From Sutcliffiella halmapala (GTDB lineage Bacteria; Bacillota; Bacilli; Bacillales; Bacillaceae_I), in the NCBI RefSeq assembly GCF_002019665.1, contig NZ_KV917375.1, positions 876,001 through 940,000 of the forward strand: a DNA stretch of 64,000 nucleotides, given 5' to 3'. The notes beneath the pieces were generated by a model that saw only the letters and a list, made by a program, of their open reading frames with translations, was not told the DNA's origin and ran no database searches. Of this stretch, positions 25,085 through 34,366 are shown piece after piece. Made by a program: the position numbers and the translations under genes. Within the stretch, counting starts at the first letter, position 1; every line of letters begins with the position of its first letter.

Positions 25085-25196
25085 GAACAAGGCAGCTCGG
25101 TAGGCGTAGGACTTGGATGTATGCTGACCTTGTTCTTACTTTAAAGTATTTGTTTAGACAAGTTTAATTACACTGAATAAAAATCGACATTTTTCG
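25085..25196 (+). repeat. structured direct repeat, copy 1
   Basis: It begins GAACAAGGcAGC, which pairs with GCTgACCTTGTTC about 26 nt later (a 12-bp stem with one bulge), and continues with an AT-rich 60-bp tail (AAGTATTTG, AGACAAGTTTAATTACACTG, AATCGACAT). Nearly the same sequence recurs at 26532-26645. The methyltransferase gene lies exactly between the copies. Confidence 0.8.
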
Positions 25197-25225
25197 TCAT
25201 CACTTTTAAGGGAAGAGGGAGCTTG

Positions 25226-26521
25226 ATGCAGTTAGATTTATTTCGAGAAATAATAGTCGATAATTTTGCTGGCGGTGGTGGAGCTTCTACAGGGATTGAA
25301 ATGGCTACTGGATTATCGGTTGATATTGCTATCAACCATGACCCAGCTGCTATCGCTATGCACAAGGTGAATCATCCAGATACAGAGCATTATTGTGAGT
25401 CTGTGTGGGATGTTGATCCAAAAGAAGTGGTCAAAGGCAGAAAAGTAGGTCTATGTTGGTTATCTCCCGATTGCAAGCATTTTTCAAAAGCTAAGGGTGG
25501 AAAGCCGGTAAATAAAATGGTAAGAGGTCTAGCTTGGATAGCTATAAATTGGGCGATTAAAGTAAGGCCGAGAGTCATCATGCTAGAAAACGTGGAAGAG
25601 TTTAAAACCTGGGGTCCATTAATGCTAAACAAAAAAGGTGAGTGGGTACCAGATCCAGATAAAAAAGGGATGACCTTTCAATCATTCGTTAAATCGTTCG
25701 AAGCGCTTGGCTACAACGTGGATTATAAAGAGCTGAAGGCGTGCGATTACGGTACCCCAACTAGTAGAAAACGATTTTTCTTGGTTGCTAGATGCGATAG
25801 TCGTCCGATTGTATGGCCAGAACCAACACATGGTACAGGAAAACAACCATATAGAACTGCAGCAGAAATTATTGATTGGAAATTAGATGTTCCGAGTATC
25901 TTTACAAGAAAAATCCCACTTAAAGAAAATAGCCTAATTCGTATTGGGCGAGGTATTAAAAAGTTTGTTATTGATACGAACAATCCGTATATCGTGAAAG
26001 ATAGTGCCTACTTTCTGAGTCACTATTACACGCATCAAGGAGAAGAGGTACGAGGTAGTAGTTTAAGAGAACCGATCCCCACAATCCCGACTGCTAATCG
26101 ATTTGGGTTAGTCAAAGCAACCCTAAAAGAGGATTTGAAGTTAGATAACCAGGATGAAAAGGTATATGCCTTTTTGACCAAATATTATGGTTCAGATGTG
26201 GGTCAGAGTTTGAATGTTCCTCTTCATACCATCACAACAAAAGATCGGTTTGGTCTTGTGACGGTAAGCGGGAAAGGTCATGCAATAGCAGACGTTGGAA
26301 TAAGGATGCTGCAACCTCATGAATTGTTCAAGGGGCAAGGGTTCCCGATAACATACATTATCAATCGTGATTATAAAGGTAAGAGCTACCCGAAAACGGA
26401 ACAAGTTGCACGATGCGGAAATTCAGTACCTCCACCATTCGCAGATGCATTGGTAAGAGCAAATCTTCCTGAAATGTGTTCAAACGAAAATAACAGATAC
26501 AAGGTGGCTGCTTCGGGTTAA
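25226..26521 (+). CDS. C5-cytosine DNA methyltransferase
   Basis: This 431-aa enzyme would transfer a methyl group from SAM to cytosine in DNA. Motif I is FAGGGGASTG (about residues 13-22); motif IV reads CWLSPDCKHFSKAKGG rather than the standard PCQ, as in several phage C5-MTases; motif VI is ENVEE (about 117-121); motif X is CGNSVPPP (about 401-408). No cognate nuclease is adjacent, so it is an orphan MTase, probably for evasion of host restriction. It begins MQLDLF, and QLDLF is a consensus beta-clamp-binding motif. ATG 25226 follows GGAAGAGGGAG. The flanking repeat suggests acquisition as a cassette. Confidence 0.88.
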   Translation: MQLDLFREIIVDNFAGGGGASTGIEMATGLSVDIAINHDPAAIAMHKVNHPDTEHYCESVWDVDPKEVVKGRKVGLCWLSPDCKHFSKAKGGKPVNKMVRGLAWIAINWAIKVRPRVIMLENVEEFKTWGPLMLNKKGEWVPDPDKKGMTFQSFVKSFEALGYNVDYKELKACDYGTPTSRKRFFLVARCDSRPIVWPEPTHGTGKQPYRTAAEIIDWKLDVPSIFTRKIPLKENSLIRIGRGIKKFVIDTNNPYIVKDSAYFLSHYYTHQGEEVRGSSLREPIPTIPTANRFGLVKATLKEDLKLDNQDEKVYAFLTKYYGSDVGQSLNVPLHTITTKDRFGLVTVSGKGHAIADVGIRMLQPHELFKGQGFPITYIINRDYKGKSYPKTEQVARCGNSVPPPFADALVRANLPEMCSNENNRYKVAASG

Positions 26522-26531
26522 ACAAGAAACG

Positions 26532-26645
26532 GAACAAGGCAGCTCGCTTAGTGTGGTAGGACTTGGATGTATGCTGACCTTGTTCTTAAGCTAAGTATTT
26601 GTATAGACAAGTTTAATTACACTGAATATAAATCGACATATTTCG
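26532..26645 (+). repeat. structured direct repeat, copy 2
   Basis: It matches 25085-25196 with short indels: the GAACAAGGCAGCTCG start, the GGACTTGGATGTATGCTGAC block, and the AGACAAGTTTAATTACACTG tail. The same 5'/3' pairing arms are conserved while the loop differs, which suggests the fold matters. Confidence 0.8.
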
Positions 26646-26647
26646 AT

Positions 26648-26709
26648 AACGCTCTCCTTTTTGACCTCAAAGGCGAAGCCTAATACGGAAATCAAAAGCG
26701 TTGTTTTTT
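26648..26709 (+). terminator. terminator after the methyltransferase cassette
   Basis: Outer arms AACGCT/AGCGTT and TTTGA/TCAAA with an inner AGGC/GCCT stem, followed by GTTTTTT. It overlaps the 3' end of the leftward gene at 26708. Confidence 0.6.
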
Positions 26710-27793
26710 AATGTGGTATTTCTAGAATTTCGATCTGACTATATCCACTTCTTGCAGATAATAAAGGATAGGCTTGTCTTTCATTAGAATGTCCTGCTAA
26801 TAGAAAGTCTTTATTTGTAGTATCATATGCTGAAACAATCATTAAATGAGTAGGTACGACAGCTAATCCTGCTACACCTTTATAAAGGACTACGACATCA
26901 CCCTTATAAATATTTTTATTATAAATGGTTTTGTGATTAGCTCTATAGTACTCACTACTGAATCTATGAACATTAGATTTAGGTCTCCAATAATTACTAA
27001 ACTGTTGAACGCTTATCCATGGGCTTGGATCAGTTAAACTCCAACTATGGTTTAATTGAGCTGCACTATCAATTACCCAATATGTAGAATTTTTTTTAGA
27101 AATAGTCCAATTTCCAGCCTTTGCTTTACCACCTCCTACATGCATAGCTTGAGATACAAAATTTGTGCAGTCGGTTCCAAACTTCCCAGTGAATTTAGGG
27201 TAGTTTGTACTATATTTATTGTAATTGTTGTATGCCCAATTTCCAGCCCCGGTACCATTATAAGTAGATGCAACGCTAAATTCTCCAGCATTTGTATCTA
27301 CTTCTGCTATTTCATTAATGAATTCTTGAATTACTTCTTCATTTTCATCTGGGCCTAAAACATATCTATTCAAGTATCCATATAGTAATTCCCTATTGCT
27401 ATCTTCTTGTATTGTATGATAAATATCTTTGATTAAATACATTACTAATATTTTATCTGATCTATCAATGGATAGAACTTTATCTTTTACTTTTTCATCT
27501 GTAGTAATATCGCTTAGAAAATCAGCAACTTTAATATCTTCTTGATAGTAATGTTCTAAGGTATGAATAAGAATATTTTCCTCAACTTCAGGATCCACTA
27601 GCGGTTCAGACTCATTGAGTGATAATGGTGAAGATGTTGATAAAGCCTTAGAACTTGTTCTTTCATCATAAAGGGCTTTGATATAAGGATTGTTAGTAAT
27701 ATTACTTTCGGCATTTACTTCATGGGTTGGTATTATAGAAAGAGATGATAATAATAAAACAATAGATAAAAAATAAGTACAAAATTTCTTCAT
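26708..27793 (-). CDS. secreted amidase-domain protein
   Basis: A 361-aa secreted protein. The signal peptide covers residues 1-28 (ending EVNA). The C-terminal half is a putative amidase domain (Amidase_6, NlpC/P60-like superfamily): the candidate catalytic Cys is in GTDCTNFVSQAMH (about residue 210), and the His in PTHLMIVSAY (about 318). The N-terminal half is helical and acidic. It may act on peptidoglycan or on a secreted substrate. It is on the minus strand against the early operon, a classic lysogenic-conversion position, and expressed from its own AT-rich promoter region. ATG 27793 follows AGGAG. Confidence 0.75.
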   Translation of the reverse strand: MKKFCTYFLSIVLLLSSLSIIPTHEVNAESNITNNPYIKALYDERTSSKALSTSSPLSLNESEPLVDPEVEENILIHTLEHYYQEDIKVADFLSDITTDEKVKDKVLSIDRSDKILVMYLIKDIYHTIQEDSNRELLYGYLNRYVLGPDENEEVIQEFINEIAEVDTNAGEFSVASTYNGTGAGNWAYNNYNKYSTNYPKFTGKFGTDCTNFVSQAMHVGGGKAKAGNWTISKKNSTYWVIDSAAQLNHSWSLTDPSPWISVQQFSNYWRPKSNVHRFSSEYYRANHKTIYNKNIYKGDVVVLYKGVAGLAVVPTHLMIVSAYDTTNKDFLLAGHSNERQAYPLLSARSGYSQIEILEIPH

Positions 27794-28010
27794 ATGCGTG
27801 CTCACTCCTATTAATCTATTTATCTATTAATCTTGCAATTTATATTTTGCAAGTAAATACAAAAAAATACAAAATACCTCCTTTAAATACAATATATATA
27901 ATAAAAGGTAAAAATTGTAGTATTTTTATTCGACAAAAAATGCAATCTCCCACAGAGGTTAAATTTTATGATATTATTTAGAAAAAAATATGGTTTCAAG
28001 AAGGAGAATT

Positions 28011-28481
28011 ATGAAAAATATTATCACTTTTATTATCATATTGGTGTTATTATCAGCATGCAGTAGTGTAACGAAGAGTGAACCTTATACTTTATCAAAT
28101 AAAGACAAGGAAATTATTAATTCATATTTAGAATCAAACTTAGTTAATCCGATAAAAGAAGGAAAAATTATAAGTGTATATGATGTTTTGGGTAGTGATA
28201 GGAACCGTAACGAAATCTATATATGGACAATAATAGAAGAAGCCTATATTAAGGGTGAGAGTGTTAAGCGAACGTCAGGGTTATCCCAACCTTTAGTATT
28301 AATAATGGAAGAAAACGGAAATATAATTGTTAAAGAGCATAAAGCTCCTAGAGATGGCACAAAATTTAATAGTGATATAGATGGTCTTTTTCCTAAAGAT
28401 GTCAGAGAAAAGATTACTAATTATAATCAAAGAAACCTACAGGAACAATTAGATGAAAAGATTAATTTGATGTATCAATAA
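28011..28481 (+). CDS. small lipoprotein
   Basis: A 156-aa protein beginning with a short signal and lipobox VLLSACSS (Cys about residue 18), so it should be lipid-anchored outside. The mature part is helical then strand-rich (IYIWTIIEEAYIKGE). AAGGAG precedes ATG 28011. It is divergent from the secreted amidase and ends at a strong terminator, so it is a self-contained cargo unit. Homologues occur as membrane-associated stress lipoproteins, but I do not assign a role. Confidence 0.65.
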   Translation: MKNIITFIIILVLLSACSSVTKSEPYTLSNKDKEIINSYLESNLVNPIKEGKIISVYDVLGSDRNRNEIYIWTIIEEAYIKGESVKRTSGLSQPLVLIMEENGNIIVKEHKAPRDGTKFNSDIDGLFPKDVREKITNYNQRNLQEQLDEKINLMYQ

Positions 28482-28525
28482 TCTAAATTAAGATATTTAT
28501 ATGTTAAGCCTAACCAAGATCTGGA

Positions 28526-28573
28526 GGGCACTGGACAAGCAGTTTTTACTGTTTGTCTAGTGCCCTCTTTTTG
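28526..28573 (+). terminator. strong terminator
   Basis: GGGCACTgGACAA and TTGTCtAGTGCCC pair with an inner CAGT/ACTG stem, followed by TCTTTTTG. It separates the lipoprotein from the late-regulator genes. Confidence 0.85.
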
Positions 28574-28605
28574 TTTTCTATCTTTAATACAAAGGGGATA
28601 TGGGG

Positions 28606-28782
28606 ATGAATCGGAGTTTGAGGGATCAATTAAAGAAATGGGAGAAGCAGCACGGAGAACAGAAGAGAGGAATTAAACCACCAACGAAAGAGAAACTGTC
28701 TGACAGGGATTTGTGGGAGCTTATGGGGGCTAATGGTCCAAGGTATGTAAGAAAAAGAGGCGGGGCATACACACAACGATAG
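28606..28782 (+). CDS. 58-aa basic phage protein
   Basis: ATG 28606 follows AAAGGGG with 8 nt spacing; the upstream ATG 28600 is too close to that site. The protein is Lys/Arg-rich with LSDRDLWELMGANGPRYVRK. Similar small proteins precede the sigma-like regulator in related prophages. Function unknown. Confidence 0.6.
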   Translation: MNRSLRDQLKKWEKQHGEQKRGIKPPTKEKLSDRDLWELMGANGPRYVRKRGGAYTQR

Positions 28783-28795
28783 GAGGAGAATATCT

Positions 28796-29287
28796 ATGCC
28801 GAACTGGGCCGACAAATTAATTCAAGAATACTCAGATGGTAAAAAGGATTTAAAAAATTTAAGGAATAAATTATACAATAATAATCCAGAGAGTGAGACC
28901 GATAGGAAGTTAATTAGTGATATGATCGACGACACTGAATTTGTAATCCAGTGGCTTGAGACAGGCCGTCAGCCAGGTTTAATGAGAGGTGTAGATAAAC
29001 GCTCAATTTACCAGAAAAGGTATTTAGAAAGCATGGATATTCTTCCTGACATTACAGATCAATTAGACGATATAAATGACAGAAAGCTATATATTCCTCA
29101 AGAACAAAAGAAAGCGTTGATAAGTATTCTTTCGTCTTTTTCTCTAAGGGAAAGGCAATGTTATATACTCCATGTTGCTCAAGGGATGAGCATGCAAGAG
29201 ATAGCAGATGAGTTCGGATTGAAGAAGCGAACAGTGCAGCAGTACATTGAGCGAGCGAGAAAAAAAGTGGAGCAAAGAGTTTCATGA
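28796..29287 (+). CDS. sigma-like late transcription regulator (Xpf/YqaQ-like)
   Basis: This 163-aa protein has a C-terminal sigma-70 region 4 HTH: FSLRERQCYILHVAQGMSMQ then EIADEFGLKKRTVQQYIERA (about residues 118-157). The N-terminal two thirds are helical and lack sigma region 2, as in PBSX Xpf, a positive control factor for late genes. AGGAGGAG precedes the ATG. It lies just before the terminase cluster, the usual place of the late switch. Two TGACGTACG repeats overlap its stop codon. Confidence 0.82.
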   Translation: MPNWADKLIQEYSDGKKDLKNLRNKLYNNNPESETDRKLISDMIDDTEFVIQWLETGRQPGLMRGVDKRSIYQKRYLESMDILPDITDQLDDINDRKLYIPQEQKKALISILSSFSLRERQCYILHVAQGMSMQEIADEFGLKKRTVQQYIERARKKVEQRVS

Positions 29288-29305
29288 CGTACGTTTTGAC
29301 GTACG
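29285..29305 (+). promoter_or_regulatory. paired TGACGTACG repeat
   Basis: TGACGTACG occurs at 29285-29293 and 29297-29305, 12 bp apart, and each contains the palindrome ACGT/GTAC. They sit at the end of the late regulator gene, upstream of the late operon. They may bind a regulator. Confidence 0.35.
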
Positions 29306-29479
29306 AAGGTTACATTAGTAGAAGAGAGGTTTCGCTCTATTTAGTTAGATAATATTACAAACTTTAACGGATTAAGAATTGCACAAGACCTGATAGTTTT
29401 AGGAAATAATTTTTTCCCTTAAGATGTTTAATATATAACCGATATTATATAAAAAGCTATTTCTAAAAGGGGATAAATA

Positions 29480-30412
29480 ATGCAGACAAGAGATATATTT
29501 ATTGAATTTAACAAAAGAGACAGAGACGAGATAAAGTCGAGATGGAAGAATGCTCGAATGGCATGTGACAAATGGTTAACTACAACAATTAACGAAAATG
29601 TAAAAAGTAATGAAAGGGCATTGATAATTGGTGCAGGAGGTTGCTTGGATTTTTCTCTAGGTGATTTTGTTGATAAATTCCAAAGTGTTACATTAGTAGA
29701 TTTGGATAAAAAGTCTATGAAAGAAGCGGTCGAAGAGTTAACTGAAGAACAACGGGGTAAGATATTAATTGTAGAAGATGATATAACAGGGATAGTTGAA
29801 ACAAAAATTAATGAACTAAGAAATGTATTCGTTGAAATGGGCGTAGAAAAGCTATGTAAAGAAGTTGAAAAGTTTAGGGATGGGATTCCAACCAAGTTTA
29901 AGAATTCGAAAAGTCTTCAAGTACCAAAGGATTCAAAGTATGATTTTGTTTTTGTGAATAGTATTACAACGCAGTTATTTATGCCTGTTTTTATGATTGG
30001 TGTATTTTCTACTGATGAAATTAAAGATGAATATATAAATAAAATTAATCACATCGGTAAAACCACTAACCAACGTTTGCTAATTTCACTATTTAGAACA
30101 ATTCATTCTGCATTGAATAAAGGGGGAGTCGTGGCAATTTCTTCTGATACATTTGAATTTAACCAAAATAACAGTGAGTATTTTTTAAAAAATTATGGGA
30201 GTCTAGAAATTATAAGTATTGCTTATATGAAGAACGAGAAATTGATTAAAGACCTACAGAAGATTCAAATTATAGGTGGTCTGCCTTTTGTCCGAGATGC
30301 AATTAATAAAGCAAATGGTTTTAAGCTAATTGAATATATAGCAACTTGGTTTTGGGCCTTTAATGAGAAACAAAAATATACAGTAGTGGGTTTTTCATAT
30401 AAAAAAAATTGA
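29480..30412 (+). CDS. SAM-dependent methyltransferase-like cargo protein
   Basis: A 310-aa protein. The nucleotide-binding pattern ALIIGAGGCLDFSLGDF (about residues 47-63), then VTLVDLDKKS (about 70-79) and KYDFVFVNSITTQLF (about 153-167) fits a class I methyltransferase fold, with the substrate side unassigned. AAAGGGG precedes the ATG and a terminator follows directly. It sits between the late regulator and terminase, breaking the usual order, and has its own short AT-rich promoter region, so it looks like a moron. An anti-restriction, defence or other cargo role is open. Confidence 0.6.
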   Translation: MQTRDIFIEFNKRDRDEIKSRWKNARMACDKWLTTTINENVKSNERALIIGAGGCLDFSLGDFVDKFQSVTLVDLDKKSMKEAVEELTEEQRGKILIVEDDITGIVETKINELRNVFVEMGVEKLCKEVEKFRDGIPTKFKNSKSLQVPKDSKYDFVFVNSITTQLFMPVFMIGVFSTDEIKDEYINKINHIGKTTNQRLLISLFRTIHSALNKGGVVAISSDTFEFNQNNSEYFLKNYGSLEIISIAYMKNEKLIKDLQKIQIIGGLPFVRDAINKANGFKLIEYIATWFWAFNEKQKYTVVGFSYKKN

Positions 30413-30435
30413 GCATCCTTCGGGGTGCTTTTTTC
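30412..30435 (+). terminator. terminator after the methyltransferase-like gene
   Basis: AGCATCC-TTCG-GGGTGCT followed by TTTTTT, a compact UUCG-loop hairpin overlapping the stop codon. Confidence 0.85.
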
Positions 30436-30482
30436 TATGCCCAAAACAAACACAAAATACTGGAGGTGGCAGGTGATGTAAG

Positions 30483-31289
30483 ATGGCTGAAAAGTATGTG
30501 TTGGCTGAGAAGGATTATGTCAAAGGGATGAAATACAAGGACATCGCAGAAAAATATGAAGTGTCCATTAACACGGTAAAGTCATGGAAGAAACGATATG
30601 GTTGGAACCGAGATAGGGGTGCACCCAAAGAAAAAGGTGTGCACACAAAAAAGAGGGGCGCACCTAAGGGGAATATCAACGCAAAAGGCAATCGTGGAGG
30701 AGCAGCACCGAAAGGAAACTCCAACGCAGTAACCCATGGCTTCTTCTCGAAATTCCTTCCTCCTGAAACGCTCGAGATCATGGAGCAAATGAATGAACGC
30801 TCTCCTGCTGATTTAATATGGGACCAGATACTAATACAGTATGCTGCTATTATTCGAGCTCAGAAGGTTATGTTTGTGACAAGCAAAAACGAAATGATTA
30901 AAGAGCTCAAGAAAGCAAAGTTTGAGTATCATGAAATCCCTAAAGCTCAAGGTGGCGGCGTGGAAAAGAATGTTACTGAGGAAGAATACGAGTTCCAGTT
31001 CGCCTGGGACCGCCAAGCTACATTCCTTAATGCTCAATCAAGAGCAATGAGCGAACTACGAAGTTTAATTAAACAGTTTGACGAAATGGCACATATTGAT
31101 GATGAGCGCAGGTTGAAGCTGGAAGGTATGAGGCTTGGTATTGAGAAAACGAAAGCCGATATCGACAAGGTAAAAGCAGATACCACTAATGAAAACACAG
31201 GTGGAAAAACCGTCATCGTTACAAACGAAGATGAAATGCGCCGTGTGCTAGCTGAAAGAAAGAAGCGTGAACGTAATGAAGACGATTGA
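30483..31289 (+). CDS. terS: terminase small subunit
   Basis: A 268-aa protein that would recognise the packaging site and recruit TerL. The N-terminal HTH is [20 protein letters not shown] (about residues 17-36). A basic, repetitive linker (about 37-80: [21 protein letters not shown]) precedes the oligomerisation core. The C-terminal coiled part contains [17 protein letters not shown]. This layout is that of PBSX/SPP1-type TerS. It opens the late operon and overlaps TerL by 14 bp from the chosen TerL start. Confidence 0.85.
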   Translation: MAEKYVLAEKDYVKGMKYKDIAEKYEVSINTVKSWKKRYGWNRDRGAPKEKGVHTKKRGAPKGNINAKGNRGGAAPKGNSNAVTHGFFSKFLPPETLEIMEQMNERSPADLIWDQILIQYAAIIRAQKVMFVTSKNEMIKELKKAKFEYHEIPKAQGGGVEKNVTEEEYEFQFAWDRQATFLNAQSRAMSELRSLIKQFDEMAHIDDERRLKLEGMRLGIEKTKADIDKVKADTTNENTGGKTVIVTNEDEMRRVLAERKKRERNEDD

Positions 31290-32586
31290 TTTCAACATCG
31301 TCAACGTTCTGGACATGATTAATGTTAACTTCTATGATTTGTGGCTAGCAGAAGAATCGCACATTGTTGCGAAAGGCGGCCGTTCTTCTATGAAGTCCTC
31401 TGTTATTAGTTTGAGACTAGTAACAGACTTTCTTAATGATCCTAACGGCAATGTTGTCTGCCTTAGAAAAGTCGGTAAATATTTATCTACGTCCATTTAT
31501 GAGCAAATTAAATGGGCCATCTATATGTTGAAGGTAGAGGATGAATTCACTTTCGGAAAGAGTCCTTTAATAATTAAGCATAAGGCTACTAACACTGCTT
31601 TCTACTTCTATGGTTGTGACGATCCGATGAAGCTTAAGTCAGCCAAAATTGCCAAAGGATATGTAATGGCTCTTTGGTTTGAGGAAGCAGCAGAGTTTGC
31701 TGGAGTCGAGGATATAGATATTGTAGAGGATACATTCATTCGTCAGGAGATTGAAGGAAAAGAGGTTAAAGTCTATTTTTCCTACAACCCTCCAAGAAAC
31801 CCTTACAGCTGGATTAATGAATGGTTGGATGGCAAAGCAGGGGATGATGATTATTTCATTCATCACTCTACTTACATGGATGACGAAAAAGGCTTCCTTT
31901 CTGAGCAAATGGTTAGGAAGATTCACAAGTACAAAGAGACGGATCCAGATTATCACGATTGGATGTATGGCGGTAAGGTCATTGGGCTTGGAGACATGGT
32001 TTACAACATGAACCATTTCCAGAAGTTGGATAGCTTACCTTATAATGATGACATTTTGATGGTTGATACTGCTACAGATACAGGGCATCAGGTCTCTGCA
32101 ACGACTCACTTGGCGCTTGCTTTTACTAAAAAGAGGGATGTTATCTTATTGGATACCTGGTACTACAGTCCTGAAAACAAGGTTATTAAGAAGGCTCCTA
32201 GTGAGCTTTCGAAAGAATATAAGGACTGGCTAGAGAAAACACGAAAAGAGTACAGAAGGCCAATTGATATGATGACCATTGATAGTGCGGAGGGTGCTTT
32301 ACGAAATCAAATTTATAAAGACCATCATCTAGTGCTACATCCGGTAGCTAAGAAAAAGAAAGTAGACATGATTGATAACGTCCACGACTTACTCGCTCAG
32401 GGTAGGTTTTTTTATTTGGACACACCTAACAATCAGATATTTATTCAAGAGCACAGAAAGTATCAGTGGGATAAAGATTCGTTGAAAACGGATGATCCAA
32501 AAGTGATTAAGGTAGACGATCATACATGTGATGCTTTTCAGTATTACGTGAATGACAATTTACAAAAGCTTAGATTGAAATTCTAG
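31276..32586 (+). CDS. terL: terminase large subunit
   Basis: A 436-aa packaging ATPase/nuclease. The ATPase half has [13 protein letters not shown] as its Walker A (about residues 28-40; the deviant R-type seen in PBSX-like terminases) and [14 protein letters not shown] as Walker B (about 126-139). The nuclease half shows [12 protein letters not shown] (about 258-269) and [11 protein letters not shown] (about 333-343) with metal-binding Asp residues, and a final [13 protein letters not shown] 31276 is preferred to GTG 31267, but neither has a strong Shine-Dalgarno. Confidence 0.9.
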   Translation: MKTIDFNIVNVLDMINVNFYDLWLAEESHIVAKGGRSSMKSSVISLRLVTDFLNDPNGNVVCLRKVGKYLSTSIYEQIKWAIYMLKVEDEFTFGKSPLIIKHKATNTAFYFYGCDDPMKLKSAKIAKGYVMALWFEEAAEFAGVEDIDIVEDTFIRQEIEGKEVKVYFSYNPPRNPYSWINEWLDGKAGDDDYFIHHSTYMDDEKGFLSEQMVRKIHKYKETDPDYHDWMYGGKVIGLGDMVYNMNHFQKLDSLPYNDDILMVDTATDTGHQVSATTHLALAFTKKRDVILLDTWYYSPENKVIKKAPSELSKEYKDWLEKTRKEYRRPIDMMTIDSAEGALRNQIYKDHHLVLHPVAKKKKVDMIDNVHDLLAQGRFFYLDTPNNQIFIQEHRKYQWDKDSLKTDDPKVIKVDDHTCDAFQYYVNDNLQKLRLKF

Positions 32587-32597
32587 GAGGTTACTAA

Positions 32598-32864
32598 ATG
32601 GCTAAATATCGAAAAAAACCAGTGGTGATTGAGGCTTTTCAGTGGATAGAGCAAAAGGAAGATCCCCAATGGATTGTTGATGCTATTGAAAAAGGTAACG
32701 TTTACTTTATTAATAATGAGCCAAATAGACGACTTTTAGCTATCGAAACGTTAGAAGGCACTATGTACGCGAGCCGTGGTGATTTTGTTATTAAGGGTGT
32801 ACAAGGAGAGATTTACCCATGTAAGCCAGAAATATTTGAAGCTACTTACGAAAAGGTTGATTAG
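32598..32864 (+). CDS. conserved small phage protein
   Basis: An 88-aa protein after AGGAGG. The pattern KYRKKPVVIEAFQW-x-GDFVIKGVQGEIYPCKP-IFEATYE is common in phages of Gram-positive hosts, usually between terminase and portal or in early regions. Its function is unknown. Confidence 0.7.
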   Translation: MAKYRKKPVVIEAFQWIEQKEDPQWIVDAIEKGNVYFINNEPNRRLLAIETLEGTMYASRGDFVIKGVQGEIYPCKPEIFEATYEKVD

Positions 32865-32875
32865 GCGGTGATGAA

Positions 32876-34366
32876 ATGTTTCAATCACTCATTAGCAAGA
32901 TAAAGGGGGTGTTGCAGAAAATGGGGCTGATTAAGAATATCAAATCAGTATCTGATGTTAAGAGCATTCCTATTGATGACCAATTCTATAAGGATATTGA
33001 CCAATGGAAGGCGCTCTATCAGGGCTATTTCAGCGAGTTTCATGATGTTCACTACCAAACTATCAACGGAAAGAAAAAACGTCGCAGAGCCACGTTAAAC
33101 ATGCCGAAAGTGTTGTCGCAAGAGATGGCGACTTTAATCTTTAATGAGCGTTGTGAGATTAACATTTCAGATAAGGCCCTATCGGAAAATATCCAAAGTA
33201 TTGTCAAACACAATAAATTCATTTCGAAGTTTCAGGACTATCTGGAATTCCAGTTTGCTCTTGGAGGAATGGTTATTAAGCCGTATGTAGCAGATGGAAA
33301 AATCAAACTTTCTTACGTTACAGCAGATTGCTTTATTCCAGTCGGTTGGGACAATCAAGGTGTTCATGAAGCGGTTTTCCCTAATGAGATCCGCAAGGGT
33401 GATAAGAAATACACTCACTTGGAATGGCATTTGTGGGAAGGTAAGGAATACATCATTAAAAATGAGCTATATATGGCTGAAAAAACAACTACTGATCTCG
33501 GCCAGAAAGTTCCTCTTGCAACGTTGTTTCCTGACTTAGAGGAAGAGGTACGAATCAATGGGTTTAAACGCTCTGGCTTTGTGTACTTCAAACCGAACCT
33601 AGCTAACCACATTGATATGCAGAGTCCGTTGGGTGTATCAATATTTTCTTCAGCACTAGACACCCTTAAGACACTCGACATTGCTTATGATAGCTTTCAA
33701 AGAGAGTTTGCTTTAGGTAAGAGAAGAATTATCGTGCCTGCTTCAGCTATTCGAATGGTAATTGACGAAAACGGTCTTCCCCAACGTTACTTTGACGCAG
33801 ATGATGAAGTGTATCAGGCAATGGGTTCTGGCGATATGGATGATAATAAAATCCAGGACAATACTGTAGAGCTACGAGTGGAGGAACACATATCTGCCAT
33901 TAACTCTCTGCTTAATCTATTAGCCATGCAGACAGGGTTTAGCAGTGGTGCTTTTGCATTTGACGGCAAGAGTATGAAAACCGCCACGGAAGTAGTTTCC
34001 GAGAACAGTAAGACCTTCCGCACAAAGCAATCGCATGAAAATGTTATTGAAGCTGGTTTAACCGAACTCATTGAAGTGATTGTGCAGCTGGCAGAACTAT
34101 ATGAATTGTTTAGTGGTCCAAATGAATGGGAAACGACAGTCACGTTTGACGATTCCATTGCTGAAGATCAGACTGCCGAGATAAACAAACAAATTCAATT
34201 AGTTTCTAATCGTCTTCAATCTAGGAAGAAAGCAATCATGAGAATACATGGATTGTCTGAAGAAGAGGCAATTCTTTTACTCGAGGAGATTGTACAGGAA
34301 AATCAAACAGCAACTGCAGAAGCAGTGGATCTTTTCGGCTTTGGTAATCGAGATGATGATGATTGA
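32876..34366 (+). CDS. portal protein, A118 type
   Basis: A 496-aa protein forming the dodecameric ring through which DNA enters the head. The N terminus has QWKALYQGYFSEFHDVHY, then RATLNMPKVLSQEMATLI, typical of A118/SPP1-like portals. The central clip/stem region is around 200-360, and the C terminus is acidic. It follows TerL and precedes the minor capsid gene with a 4-nt overlap, the standard order. The ATG at 32876 follows AGGCGGTG. Confidence 0.9.
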   Translation: MFQSLISKIKGVLQKMGLIKNIKSVSDVKSIPIDDQFYKDIDQWKALYQGYFSEFHDVHYQTINGKKKRRRATLNMPKVLSQEMATLIFNERCEINISDKALSENIQSIVKHNKFISKFQDYLEFQFALGGMVIKPYVADGKIKLSYVTADCFIPVGWDNQGVHEAVFPNEIRKGDKKYTHLEWHLWEGKEYIIKNELYMAEKTTTDLGQKVPLATLFPDLEEEVRINGFKRSGFVYFKPNLANHIDMQSPLGVSIFSSALDTLKTLDIAYDSFQREFALGKRRIIVPASAIRMVIDENGLPQRYFDADDEVYQAMGSGDMDDNKIQDNTVELRVEEHISAINSLLNLLAMQTGFSSGAFAFDGKSMKTATEVVSENSKTFRTKQSHENVIEAGLTELIEVIVQLAELYELFSGPNEWETTVTFDDSIAEDQTAEINKQIQLVSNRLQSRKKAIMRIHGLSEEEAILLLEEIVQENQTATAEAVDLFGFGNRDDDD

